A DNA stretch of 64,000 nt from Metridium senile (taxonomy: Eukaryota > Cnidaria > Anthozoa > Actiniaria > Metridiidae), in NCBI GenBank assembly GCA_949775045.1, contig OX459098.1, positions 20,594,375 to 20,658,374 of the forward strand, given 5' to 3'. Positions 1 through 13,500 of this stretch are shown here, in pieces. The translations under genes were made by a program, and so were the position numbers. The first letter of the stretch is position 1; the number at the start of each line of letters is the position of its first letter. The notes beneath the pieces were generated by a model that saw only the letters and a list, made by a program, of their open reading frames with translations, was not told the DNA's origin and did not search any database.

Positions 1-332
<332 letters not shown>

Positions 333-369
333 CCCGCCCTCCCACTATATTATAAATTGTCTAAAATAA

Positions 370-492
370 AAGGCCTAAGATCGCCTAAGATCGCCTAAGA
401 TCGCCTGAAATCGCCTAAGATTGCCTGACATCGCCTGAAATCGCCTAAAATCACATAAGATCGTTTAAGATTGCCTAAGATCGCCTTAGATT
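370..492. repeat. Degenerate 10-bp tandem repeat (CGCCTAAGAT)
   Basis: About a dozen imperfect copies of a decamer CGCCTAAGAT or CGCCTGAAAT lie head to tail. Open frames across it are by-products of the periodicity. Confidence 0.9.
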
Positions 493-596
493 TTAGGACC
501 TTTTTTCTAAAATCGCCAAACATTATGGCGATTTGAGGACCCGGAGAAGGCCTAATACTTAACACAAAGTGAGCATAGTTTTGTGTCAAAATATTA

Positions 597-695
597 AGCT
601 TAGAGATCTTGAGTGTTGTGTGTGAGTGTCCTCAATTAGTAGGGCACTTGTGTCTGCATGTTAAATACATTGAGACGTTAAAGGGGATTTATTTA
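597..695 (+). repeat. Dispersed repeat, SINE 3' segment
   Basis: This stretch resembles 5185-5290: both carry a GTGAGTGT block, then ATTAGTAGGGC, then GAGACGTTAAA and an ATTTATTTA-rich tail. The same order of blocks follows the tRNA-like head at 41910-42235 in a looser form, so I read it as a 5'-truncated SINE 3' end. Confidence 0.6.
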
Positions 696-847
696 TTTTA
701 TTTCAGTTGAAGTCACGAAATATAGTACAATAATGAAGTAAGGCTCGTATCTGGAAAAAATATATCTAAGAACCTTTAAAAATAGAGATTATGTGTGAAA
801 TATTTAGCATTCTCAGTTTAGTATAAACTTGAATTGTAGAAGTTAGG

Positions 848-1285
848 GCCTATTTACATGGAGATAGGGTCACTCTCCTAGAATGGCACCCTATTGACCC
901 TCGATCCTCTATTGTTTTTCGTGGTTGTGTTTACCTATCAGCTAGGTAGGGTGACCCTCCTAGGAGGGCCAGCCTTTTGTTTACTTAAGCCATGTAAGCG
1001 CTCAAGGTAGGATGACCCTAGGGGGAGGGCTAACTCGAATTGCATCAAATGACGTTAAATGACGTATTTCGCGCGCCAAATAGCAGTGAAAACCGAAGCT
1101 AAGGATGCCAAAGAGAGGAAAACTGAATTTAGCGCCAAAAGAGAACGCTTGTCCGCCATTTTGTTGTTTACTAAGCTTAGCGACCGAGCCCTACCCCGGG
1201 GTGACCCCCGTCGAGTTTGCATGTAAAGGAGGGCTATGTTGTGTCCCTTCTGGTAGGGTGACCCTCCCAGGAGGGTGACACTAAT
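848..1285. mobile_element. Non-autonomous inverted-repeat element, GGGTGACCCTCC type
   Basis: Both ends carry related blocks built from GGGTGACCCTCC, in direct and inverted copies near 862-905, 948-970, 1005-1030 and 1250-1282, around an interior without an open frame. The exact borders and any target duplication are not clear. Confidence 0.5.
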
Positions 1286-1605
1286 AAAAATAAAGTTTTG
1301 GTGTTGGGAAATCTCATTTGAATAAACTGTTTTAATTCAAAAGAACTTTAGTATTTGATGTTGTTATTCATAAGAACGTTTTAAATGCAAATGAGCATAT
1401 GTGTGAAATAACATGCTAATGAGATGTGCGTCTACGTAGCTATTTGCTTTCATTTTTTCCTTGAGCCACAAGCCACTGTGAAAATCATTAATAAAAGTGG
1501 TTTCAAGGATATTTATAACTGTTTTCGTTGCCCTTTTGTTGTTTTATTTTGATTATTTTAAGCCGAGAGCGCAACTCGCTGAAGCACTTCGCTACACGCA
1601 CACCT

Positions 1606-1822
1606 AAAGGCCCAGGCAAACGGCTTCAACATTTGCTTCAACATCCGTTCGATATTTTGTTGAATGGCAATGTTTAAACGCTTTTAAACTCAACATTGTT
1701 GAAACGTGTTTAATCGATAATGAATTGCTGTTGAAAGAATTCAAAATCGTCTAAAACATTGCCATTCAACAAAATCGAACGGATGTTGAAGCAAATGTTG
1801 AAACCCGCGTTTGCCAGGCCTT
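1606..1822. mobile_element. Palindromic MITE, copy 1 (AGGCCCAGGCAAACG family)
   Basis: The left arm (TTCAACATTTGCTTCAACAT) is repeated as its reverse complement on the right, with terminal GGCAAACG and CGTTTGCC. A second copy with the same organisation is at 3276-3491. The middle has further hairpin-forming GTTGAA/TTCAAC blocks. No coding capacity. Confidence 0.85.
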
Positions 1823-2028
1823 AATCAGCACGTCATTTTACACATATTCTCATAAACGCTCCTTAAAACAAAGTTTGAAATCTTTTTATTTTCAAATACT
1901 GATAAAGTGTTACAAGCTCGCTAAGTATAACAAATGGATGCCACGCAATAGCCCGTTGCTAATAGCAACTATACGTGTTATTCTTCACCGCAACTATCGG
2001 AATTTCACCACAAAAATACCTGCGAGAA

Positions 2029-4354
2029 ATGGAAAGTGAGCTTACTTGTCCGATCTGTCTTGAGCTTTTCAAACGTCCAGTTGTGCTGCCATGTTCACAC
2101 AATCTTTGTACAAACTGTGCAAGAAGACTACTCGAACCACATGGATCGTCCAAGGCTTGGGTTGACTGGGCAGTAAAAAATAGGTAAAATAGTTTAATGA
2201 TGGAGGGACTATCGCTTATAACACATGTCATGCTACTTGTAGACGTTGACTTGAATATGCACCGTAATAGCATCTAATACCAGGGTTTTTTTTGGGTTGA
2301 CTGGGCAGTAAAAAACAGGTAACAATAGTTTAATCTTGGAGGGACTATCGCTTATAACACACGCCATGCTACTTGTAGATGTTGACTTGAATATGCACCG
2401 TAATAGCATCTAATACGAGTTTAAAATTACTTGTAATAGTGTAAAACTATCACTGTGATTGTGAACTGCTTGGTAGCAATATGTGCCAAAAAAACCTCTT
2501 TACTTCTTCAGTTTCTGTTATATGTTACCCCTTTACTTTTCGTGTTAAACTGGCATGCACTCCTTCAGTTTCTGTAATCCATTCTCAGGGAAATTCTTTT
2601 GCTTTCAACAGAGACAAAAACTACAAATCTCATCTAGAGCCCGATGTAAAATGTCCATCATGTCGGCAGAAGATTCCCGTCGATCCAAGAGGAGTTGAAT
2701 CTTTGCCTAGAAACTTGATTCTGGAAAATGTAATCGAACGATTTAAAGAAGAGCGACAAGTTTTAGGTATTTACACCTATTTTAAAATCAAAGCAACAGT
2801 CCACACACTGCAAACCTGCAAAGGATATCGGCATTTCTTCTCTTGTTATCAAGCATATTCATCAAGCATATCTTGGTTGTACGTGTTTGTGTTATATGAC
2901 CATAACAAGTTGTTGCTGTGGTAAATGATGAAGCAAATATTTCTCAGTGTAAAGGATGTCGGTATTTCTTCTCTTGTTATGAAGCATATTCATCAAGCAT
3001 AATTTGGCTGTACGTGTTTGTGTTATAAGGCCATAAAAAGTTGTTGCTGTGGTAGATGATGAAGCAAATATTTATCTAAAAGATGTCGATATTTCTTAAT
3101 TCTCTTGTTATCGATTTATTCATAGCATAATTTGGCTGTACGTGTTTGTGTTATATGACCATAACAAGTTGTTGCTGTGGTAGATGATGAAGCTAATATT
3201 TAAAAAAAAAAAAACTTGTTTAATATAAATCAACAAATTATGTTTATAATACCGTCATCCTTTGCATCCATTCTAAGGGCTCGGGCAAACGGTTTCAACA
3301 TTTGCTTCAACATCCGCTCGATTTTGTTGAATGGCAATGTTTAACGCTTTTAAACTTTTTCAACATTATTGAAACGTGTTAAATTGATGTTGAATTGATG
3401 TTGAAAGAATTTAAAAGCGTTTAAACATTGCCATTCAACAAAATCGAACGGATGTTGAAGCAAATGTTGAAACCCGCGTTTTCCCGGGCCTGAAATTCAG
3501 ATATCAAAAACCTTGGAAAAGTATATTTTCAATATTTCTTGGTTGCATAAAATGTTTTAGTTTAGTACTTTATCAACAAATGTTCTAAAAATAGGATGGC
3601 ATGAGGAAAAGCATTACGCAGAGAGCTAATGAACAAAAAAAAAACATTTTTTATTTAATATTGTAGTGGTATATTAGTCCAAATGTTATCAATTTTTAAT
3701 TTGTTTTGAATAACAAAATACGTTTTTATTCTATAAATGCACCTGTTAGCTGTAATTAATATCTAATTGGATGATAGTTTTGAGAAAAGTTTACAGAAAA
3801 ACACGGCCTGTGAGTTTCAATTTGATAGTCTGGTTCGGCAGATACGTCTAGCATTTTCCTTCAGTTTAAGGAAACATATTTGGCGGAGTTCAATTTGTAT
3901 AGGAAATCGCACGATCTTGAGTACAATTCGTAATTAATAGGTACTAGTAATGCTTGGAAAGTTTACAAAATTGGACGAACCTTTTAGGCGAGTCAAAAAC
4001 ATCACGAGTATCTATTTAATACAAATTGCACGAAAAGATCATGCGATTTTTTATTTATAATATACTGAAAAACAGTAATCGAAGTAAAATTTACGATTAA
4101 ATTTTACTCCTCTCGTCCAATCAAAATCGAGTAATTTTGTACAATCGTTAATCATCATTTTTTGTCATTATCGTCATCATCTTCATCATTTTGATCATAA
4201 TCACCATTATCATCATCATCGACATTTATCATTCTCAACATTATCACTACCATCATCATTACATTAGTATTCATCATGATTCTCAGCATCACGATCATCA
4301 TCGCCAGCAGCATCATAATCATTATCATCATCATCATCATCGTCATTGTAATTA

Positions 4355-4432
<78 letters not shown>

Positions 4433-4493
4433 CATTATCATTATCATTATCATTATCATTATCATTATCATTATCATTATCATTATCATTATC

Positions 4494-4528
<35 letters not shown>

Positions 4529-7500
4529 CATTATTATTATTATCATCTAGCACCTCAGAGCAACGAGAAGATTCTCTGTCTGTTCTGCGAAGACTACACA
4601 TCTCAACCAGCGACCTGTATGTGCAAAGAATGTACCTTTACATACTGTGGGACATGTTTCGATACGTACCATCCAATGAAGGGACCATTATCAAACCACA
4701 CCATAGGCCCCCCAGAGAAAAAGCCCTCCAAGACAAGGGACACGAATGTGACCTGCCCAGAGCACGAGAAAGAAATGATGACCCTTTACTGCCACAAGTG
4801 TAACAAAGCTATTTGTTATATGTGTAAAGAGTTTGGTGAACACAAACAACATCGTGTTGAACTGTTAGACGCTGTGTTTAGAAAAACCAAGGTACACAAA
4901 GAAATCAAAGAAAAAAAATACAATACTTCCTTCGTCATCAGAGAAAATTGAACATATGAGTTAAGTTATGTGCAAAATAGAGCCCCTCCCAGGGGGGTGC
5001 ATGCTCCCATGTTCCCTTGATCTTTTTGCATTTTCTCCCTTGTTCCCCATAAGTAAAATAACTGTTTCCCTGAAATGTTTTACCTTATGATCCCACGATC
5101 CCCAAAAGCTATTGTTTTATCATATTTTGTTCCCTGAAAATAATTTGTTCCCTTGCTCCCTAAAACCTCTGGGAGGGACTCAAAATAGTTAGCTTAGAGG
5201 TAGTGAGTGTAAGTGAGTCTCCCCGATTAGTAGGGCGCACTGTGTCCAGCTAGAAGATTGAGACGTTAAAAAAGTAATTTATTTATATTTGAACATTGAT
5301 AAATAAAATGTTTGAGTCACAGAAGACAGTTTATTGTCGAAAGTTTGCCGTCGTAATTTAAGGAGCAAGGATGGCACAATTGGTTAGTGCGCGGCATTCT
5401 GTGCGAGAGGTCCTGAGTTCGATTCCCAGTGACCTCGCATCCTTGTTTCGACTTTTTAAATACCGTTAAAACGGAGCACTGATGGAGAGAGGGGAGTAAA
5501 ATGAGCACCGTCGTCCTCAAGTTTATCAGTATATGACTGTCACGAGTTACCGACGTTAAATAAGGTTCCTTTCCTTTCCTTTCCTTTCGAATTCCTTTCC
5601 TTTCCTTTCCTTTCCTTTTACTGAAGTACAACTGTTTTTGTTTTAGGATGATTTAACTAGGACACTTTGGCACCTTATCAAGAACAACAACTCAGGACAT
5701 AAACTGATTGAGTCATTTGAAACAATGTGCGCAGTTGCAAAGGTGATATTGAAATGATTGATAGATGTGTTTTCATTCCGTTCTATTTATCAATAATGTT
5801 ATCCTTATTTTATCAGGGTTTTTTCCTAACCAATCCTTTATTATGTGTTAATATTCAATCATTTACTTTCTATAGTACAAGTACATTTGAGTCTTTCGCG
5901 TGAGGAGTTAACACAATAAATGTTTTACGGTTTTCACACCGTAAATGTTTTTTAACTTGACGTTTCGACTGCATCTGTGGCAGTCTTCATCAGCCTTGCC
6001 GAAAGCCGGAGAACATTTCTTGTATCATTTACTTTCTTGCATTATTTTCTTGCATGCATTTACCCGCTCGGCCAATCAATCATTTCATTGGTGATTGATA
6101 TTTTTCCTTTATTACTTGGTGTATTTAAATTAATAGAGGTTTATTCAATAATCTTAAAACAACAGCAGTCGAACGTCGAGGTCCTGTGATCAAAGTGAAT
6201 GCTGCTTCTCTCCGTTTGTTCGCTTGTTGATTATATCACACTTAAGATTGTTATCATGTTTTTGCATTCACTCATTCCCTTCCATTTAACTATCATTTTC
6301 TCCCATTTTCAAACAGAAATCAGGGAACGACGTTGAAGCGCATGTCAAGAAAGAGTGCGACGCCCTTCTAGTGATTGTCGAAAAGAAGAAATCGGAGTTA
6401 CTAGATAACATTAACTCTGCTTACAATGATAAACTAAGGGAGCTGCACGATACCATCAGTACTTGTGATACAACACTGCAGCAGTCGATTGGACTTGTAG
6501 AGTTCTCACAAGAAGCAATGAAAGAAGAAAATCCTGTTACTTTCCTTCAGGTATAGTGTGTCAACTTCTACAGTCATTTTAAAATTTCACTTCAAATCCT
6601 ATGATGGATGTACAGTGACGTATTTTGTTATGGTTTTGCCAACCAACCATTGTTATTAAAACAAACAAAAAAATAAATTAAACAAACTATTTTGAAATAG
6701 GGCTCAGTAAAGCTCGAAACGCCAGTAAAGTTTTAACTTAATTGTCAACATTTTTTACGGTGTTACAAATTTCATTCTATATTACCTATCGTTTATATCA
6801 AACACCGACGTAGCCTATACTAGCTAGTTTACTTGCTAGTTTCTATTTCTATTTCTTACGGTGTTACACATTTCATTCTATTACCTATCGTTTATATCAA
6901 ACACCGACGCAGCCTATACTAGTTTACTCGCTAGTTTTCATTTATTGTGGACATGGTTGGCAAATTAGCATATCACAATACCAACACTAGTAAACACTAA
7001 GCTCACCTATATAAGGTGGACGTAAAATATCGATTATGTCGCGACGTACGTACGTACGTACGTACTTGCTCTTGTCCCTACAGTCTTAATAAATGGCTGT
7101 AAATGTCTTTGAGTAAATATAGTATTTGTATTCGCTCACACAATTTCAAACATATAATATTATTTTCAGACCGTTGACGGTTTACTCACTCAAGCTTTTT
7201 CTGATTAAGAACATTTGTTGCTCTAACTATACTCATTTATTTCCTTGCCTAGACTTCGAGTGCGCTGAAAACAAGGTATGTCGAACACTATGTTTTTACA
7301 GTTATTTATTAAAAACAAGGATTCTACAATAATGAACAAAATATATAGATTCCACAAATGCGCAGTTGCATTTACTAATCGGAACTTGCAACCTCGTACC
7401 CAGACTCCCCGGTACACGTTGCATGATATGATATGACATGAGAATTCGCGGCTTATGAGCTCAATATTAAAATAAATCATCTCCAAAATAAATCATTGAA

Positions 7501-10500
7501 TTTATATCATGATTTCCCAGTTACTGCCACTGATGAACGTTAAAAACGTTTATGGAGAAGAGCCAGTGACGACTATGTGGAGAGACGATACAAATTTATA
7601 GGTTTAGAACACACCAAGTCCACGTTCATTTATACAAGAAAATACTATTTAGCTAAGCATTAAGCGCGTAAAAATCAACTTAAAATAAAGCTTGAAAAGG
7701 ACTCTTACATACCTGGATTAATGATTTTTTTTTGTGAGTACATCTCTGAGGATAAATTGTCCTATAGTCGTGGTGTAAGCTTGTAAAAACTTAGCTTACT
7801 TCGGCCCGCAGTCAAATTAATACACATTCAGAACATATTTCGTTTCCTAATTCATTGTTAACATATGACGTAGATTATTTTCATTGGCTTAAAGTCCCCA
7901 GGGAACGATTAGAGGAGCTATTAGCATAACAATAAAACTTCGCCGAATAGACTACCCCAATTAGGCATTAAGATATAACCTACTATGAAAATCACTAGAG
8001 TGGTTAAATGTATGTTGAAAATTTGGCCATGGGGGTGTGTCTTTTTGTACCACATGACCAATTTTGAGCAAAATGATTGGCCAGAAGCGATCACATGGTA
8101 CAAAAAAAAATTGGTCACGTGGACGAAATTTTTGGGGCATGATTACCAGTCTACTGATTTCCATAGTAGATAGCACAGTTGTCTAAAGGTGGTAACTAAA
8201 GGTATAGCTTAGGGACCAGCTACAATCTCCCTCCCTGGCTATTTTAGCTATAATGACTCTGTTTTATGTAGATCGGGATAGCGCGGATGGGGCCCAAATC
8301 TTCAACCTGTACGTAAACCTTAGGGTTTTTTGATGCTTCAGCTTCATAGAATGTCTTGGAGGAATCGTCCCACCTTTTCTTAATTTTCAATTGCTTATAC
8401 AGTCGAAGCTCCATTAAGCGAACACCCTTGGGAAACGAAAAAAGTGTCCGTAAGTAGAGCTGTCCGCCTAATGGAAAGGGTTCTTAAAACGGCTAAATAA
8501 CGTAAAATAGTCTTGTTTTGCGCTTACAAAAGCATTTCTAAAGATCAGTAATAGCAATTAAAGACAAAGAATAGTCTGGCTCAATGATTAAGCGATTTAT
8601 TCAAATAATCAATATTTTAACAACTGTTCTATTAGATAATTATGGTCTGGTGTAACACAAGTCTAACACGAGATAAGAAATCTTACTCAATGGAAACTAT
8701 AACGTCTTTTTGCATCAATAAGAAAATTCATATCGTTTTCAGCTTTAGAACGACTATGTGAGGCATTATGTGAAAATTTAAGAATATTTTTTTTGTTGAA
8801 TTAACTTTATTTCATATTTCTATTTCGAGTGTCCGCTTAAGGGAGCTTGAAAACAATAGAAAAGGTCAATTGGGATTCGCTTAAGGTGTCCACGTCCGCT
8901 TAAGAGAATGTCCGCTAAATGGAAAGTGTGAATACAGTGTTTATATGGAAGAAAAAACGGGGTTTTGGAAAGCTGTCCGTAACTAGAACTGCCCGCTTAG
9001 TGGAGCGTCCGCTAATGGAGCTTCGACTGTATTTATTTTCTGTTCAGTATCTGTGGGGGTGCTGGCTACGAGTGAGCCACCATTCAGGAGTTCGAGCCCC
9101 ATCCATCCCACCTCTTTTTTAACTTTTTTTTAGAAATTCATGTATCTGACAAACTAATTATAAATATTTTTTTTTAAAATATGGTTTCATGTTGTCAACA
9201 TATTTCTATATTTTATCCTTACAAGAAAAAGCCGAAAGTACATGTACAATTAAAAGGTTTAAGGTGGCTCGACCCAATAATTTTTCGTAAATTATCCGCT
9301 TTATTTAAACCATCCTCGATATCTTGCAATCTGCCTTATAAATTTTGATAAAACTTTCCACAACTGGGGGCAAACATTCAAGGTGTAAGCAGCATGAAGC
9401 ATTTTGTTAGAAAATGACTTAAAAGGCTAATATTGGACTCAAGGCTAAAACATATATTTTGTAATAATCAATTAAAATTATGTCCGATTTCTCAAAAAAA
9501 CATCCTAAATCATAATTCAGTCTTTATGAAAGAAATGTGTTCAAGTGGATTTGAAATCGAACCCAACGCGTTTTTATACTGGAGCTTCAAATGCGGACGG
9601 TACTCGCGAAAAATTATTGGGTCGAGCCACCTTAATCTATATAGTTCATCGATCGGCATGAATGATAACTGTGTCATCTAACGAATAAATTAGTCGGCGC
9701 ATTTCTTTAGATTTACGGTTATTTATAGGTTTGTATTACACATTTGATGTCAGTTGTCTTATTCAGGATGAGTTTGATGCTCGATGCCGTTAAAGCTCTT
9801 CCTCATGTCTCAACTATCATACCCACATTTGATCACATGGCTGTTGATACGTCATGGGAGAGAAAGATGCTAAAGAAACTAACATGGTTACAAGAACCAG
9901 GTACAGCGCATGCTCACCACAAAGTTGTCCCTCACAAAACAATCCCACATGGAAGATTGCAGTAACACGTGCCTCTGCTCCAGTGGAACTGTGGGTCATT
10001 ATTAGTGCCATCGCAGTCCGTTAAAATCTGTTCCAAAAATTATTGTAAATTAAACAGTATTGCAACAAAAAAGTGGTTATTTAAGCAAATAAAATCATAA
10101 GAAAAATAGTCCACACACAAAACAAGAAATTAAAACATTATAATATAATAACACTTTATTCAATTAAGTCAAAACTGAGTTATATATATCTAATAATACA
10201 GGTAGCCCACAACTATTAAATAGTTTCGTTTCCATTCCACAGAAAATCCTTCATTTATACCCGGCCAGTGTAAAGTTATAAATCGTACAATCTGTTTAGC
10301 ATGGAGCCCGCCTCACAGTGCAGTCGATGGATATCATCTAGAGGTAGAGGTCATAAATCCCCCAATCTACCCCGGTGGGGAGGAATACATCGAAGACATA
10401 CAGATCAATACGGGAACTAGTACCCGGTATGTGGTGGAGTGTACCCGATATAATGCCAAGGTTATCGCGCGGGTCAAGGCGTCGAATCGTGCTGGTGATG

Positions 10501-13500
10501 GCCCGTATGGTAAAGAGATCATTTTATCGGCAAGTAAAGGTAAGGCGATGACATCGATCAGGGGAAGTGGTGGGTGGTGGGGGGGGGGGGGGGGGGGGGG
10601 GGGGGGAAGTGGTTGGATCCAGAACACTTGGCAGTGGGTGTCCCTTTTAAGGTGTTAAGGGGTGTATGGTCCCTAAATGTCTTAAATAAAATAGGGGCAA
10701 TTGCGGCGCTAGGGGGTTGTCCAGTGCCTGAAGAGACACCCCCCTAGATCTGCAACCTGCCGATTACTATGATAATAGGTGACAACATATATTCTACTTG
10801 TTCGTAGCCTTTTTAACTAAAGCTGAATATTAAACATCTTAAAAAGTTGAATCCTCTTAGTTCAATTTCTTCTATAAATAAATAACATTTGAAAATAGAT
10901 GAGAAACCAGGATACATGGTAATAGAAGTAAACGTTCTTTGTTTTTTTTTACTTTAATTTGATGAACTTTCGGCTCCCAGGCTGAATAATAAATAACATG
11001 TTTAGGAAAAATATGGCATTTCATTTCAAAGTCTATATAAAAGCAAGTTCGTTTGCAGTGCAATGTCTCTCAGCGTTGTGCGATCCAGTGAGATCGTCTG
11101 TGGTCATGTTATAGTTAGTCGTGTAAGTGAAGAACTACAACTTTTCATGGCTCCAAAATGAAACATGGTATTCTACGGATGCCAACCTCAATGTCTACAG
11201 CAACCCAGCAAACATGTTCGCTGAATGAATGAAATTGATTGATTGAAGTGCGAATAATCTACCTTGCACCAGAACAAGACTTCGGTACTTTAAATCAAAA
11301 TGTAAACACATGTACTCTCTTTCATTTCCATCCAAGGTGTTCATTTCAAGCTGGATCCATCTTCGTCTCCTCATCGTGAACTAGCCTTCTCACGTGACCT
11401 GACAATATTTAAATTAACCGGTCAAGTCAGTTCGACAGTCCTTGGTGACGTCACACTACGTAATGGCCGCCATTACTGGAAGGTGCGTGTTGATCAGTTT
11501 ACAGGGGCAAAGCATTCTGGGTATATCGCTGTTGGCGTGGCTAGTAGTGCTGAACAACAACAAAAACTAGGTAAGTTTGGATTGACTCTTTGAAGAGTTT
11601 ACCCGCAAGCCGTCTTTTCCTTGCTATTGCTGATGATAATTTTAGGTAGTACCATGGCACTGAGGGATATTAGTGATTAAATGTCCCCGAAGCTGAGGGA
11701 AGTTTACTGGAAGTCCCGAGGTGATCATGGTATTATAATAAAAGTCATCTTTAATACTTTGTACTGCAAAAATATCTACACCCAATTGCAAGAACGTCCA
11801 GATTTTTTGTAATTTAGTGGGAAAAGAATGAATTAAAAGATAAAAGAACAAGCTGAACTCTTTCTTTTGTTATTCCTCTCACTAAATTACTAAATAAATG
11901 TCCATTTTCATGTGACAACATTCTTGCAATTAGGTGTATATCATATAATGTAATGCGCATTTGATGGATTCAGTTTAGGTTGCTGTTGTCCGTACAGTTG
12001 CTTTAGGTTTTGTTTTACTGTTAATCGTGGTTATAGTTGCTACTGCTGATTGTAAAAAGACCTCTTTACTTCCGTATGCAAATTGCCCATTTCAGACCAC
12101 GTGTCACGTGAATTGTTCTTTTATGATGAACGTGTTATATCATTTACACGTGAAAAAAACAATTCCCAAGGGTAGCATCACGTGATCTGAAATGGGACAA
12201 CAAACAAGGAAGGTAAAGAGTTCTATTACTACCAATATGCCTGGTAATTGTTAGTCTCCTGTGCAGACGTTTTTAATGTCGGATATTCTTCCGCATTCTT
12301 CACGGGGGAAGGAACAATAACCGACACTAAGAGCGGCTGCGAAGGATGCTGGGTAATTGTTTGATTGTCCCTGTATAATAGGTGACTACGAAGACTCGTT
12401 CGCGCTTCAAATCTACGAGAACACTACAATGTGGTGTGACAACACAAACCAACGAATACAAATCAAACAGAAAGCAAAAGAGTTCAAAGGCACCAACATC
12501 GCTATCTTACTTGATCTTGATGAGAAAACGATGTGCGTTTATCTCAACGGTAAACTACAAACAGACCAATCACGTCCCAAGGGACCTTCTTTTACTGGTG
12601 TCACCGGAATCTATCGTCCAGCACTCTGTCTATTTGGTACCTCAGTACAGATAAATGTCCTCACGGGTTTGGAAGTTCCCACAAAGCCCCCAGGTAACCT
12701 GATCAACTCTCAGTCTTCGTGACTTTGTACAGATTGTCCTTAATTACCGTTATCCATGTCCTAATCAATAATTATCCTTAATGTTAAAAACATTTCTGCT
12801 ATATTATGTTAAGAGTCCCCTTCACAGTTCACTGCGCCATCTTGAAAGGTAGACGAACGCTGAGCTTGCAATGATAGAGATACGTGAATAATTGTCCAGC
12901 AAGGTGTTAGAAGGTCTCTATCATTGCATGCCGGCTCAACGTTCGTCTCGCATCAATGTAAAGGCCAGGCTACCTTTCAAGATGGCGCAGGGAAATGAGA
13001 GGGGACAAGTCTTCTCAATTTGGACTCTGTACTGAATGTCCTTGCCGTATTGTTATCCGTGTCCTAATCAGCAAACCTTAATGTTAAAGACATTTCTACT
13101 ATACTGTTAAAGGGGTACTTGGACGAAAATGGCTCGAAATTGTAAAATGGCAAATACTGGGTTTTAAGAGCTGAAACTTTGCTTCAATAATCTTCAATAC
13201 CTAAATAATCATTGTGTAAAGTATTATTCCGAAAGTCCAAAGGAAAGTATTAAATATTTACGGTTAGTTTTTTTGTCCGCCATTATTCAGGTGTTCCTGT
13301 CATTAACCTGGAGGACTGTTCAGTTGACAACACGAAAATCAGCCTTGCCTGGACTCCCCCTGAAAACTGCAACGTTGATTCCTATCTACTTGAGGCAGAT
13401 ATCTTAAACCGGGAGGGGGATATCCACCAGGAAAGAAACTTCACCAAAGTAAGCAAGCATGAATAATGGCAATTACGATAAGCCTACATGTATCGCTGGG

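Larger units (their letters stand above)
10243..12693 (+). other. FN3-SPRY module 1 of the TRIM gene (exons 8-10)
   Basis: One exon encodes the FN3 fold (ICLAWSPPHSAVDGYHLEV, then the typical NAKVIARVKASNRAG strand). Two exons encode PRY/SPRY (LDPSSS, NGRHYWKV, then DSFAL, LNGKLQ). Outer borders are phase 1, so the module can be duplicated without breaking frame. Confidence 0.9.

Noticed and set aside
1975..2028. Extension of the TRIM protein upstream of ATG 2029
   Set aside because: The upstream frame begins at GTG, not ATG, and the extra residues are not RING-like; ATG 2029 is directly before the RING as in MID1.
4155..4601. Frames of poly-Asn-Asp, poly-Ile and Ser-Leu over 4191-4803
   Set aside because: They are translations of the ATT and ATTATC microsatellites; the true exon starts at 4551 in another frame.
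5370..5443. Functional tRNA gene
   Set aside because: The cloverleaf is degenerate, there is no T-run terminator directly after it, and a SINE body with a repeat tail follows. The same holds for 41908, 28312, 33650 and 9052.
10367..10627. Proline-rich minus-strand frame and glycine-rich plus-strand frame
   Set aside because: Both come from the poly-G tract beside the true FN3 exon.
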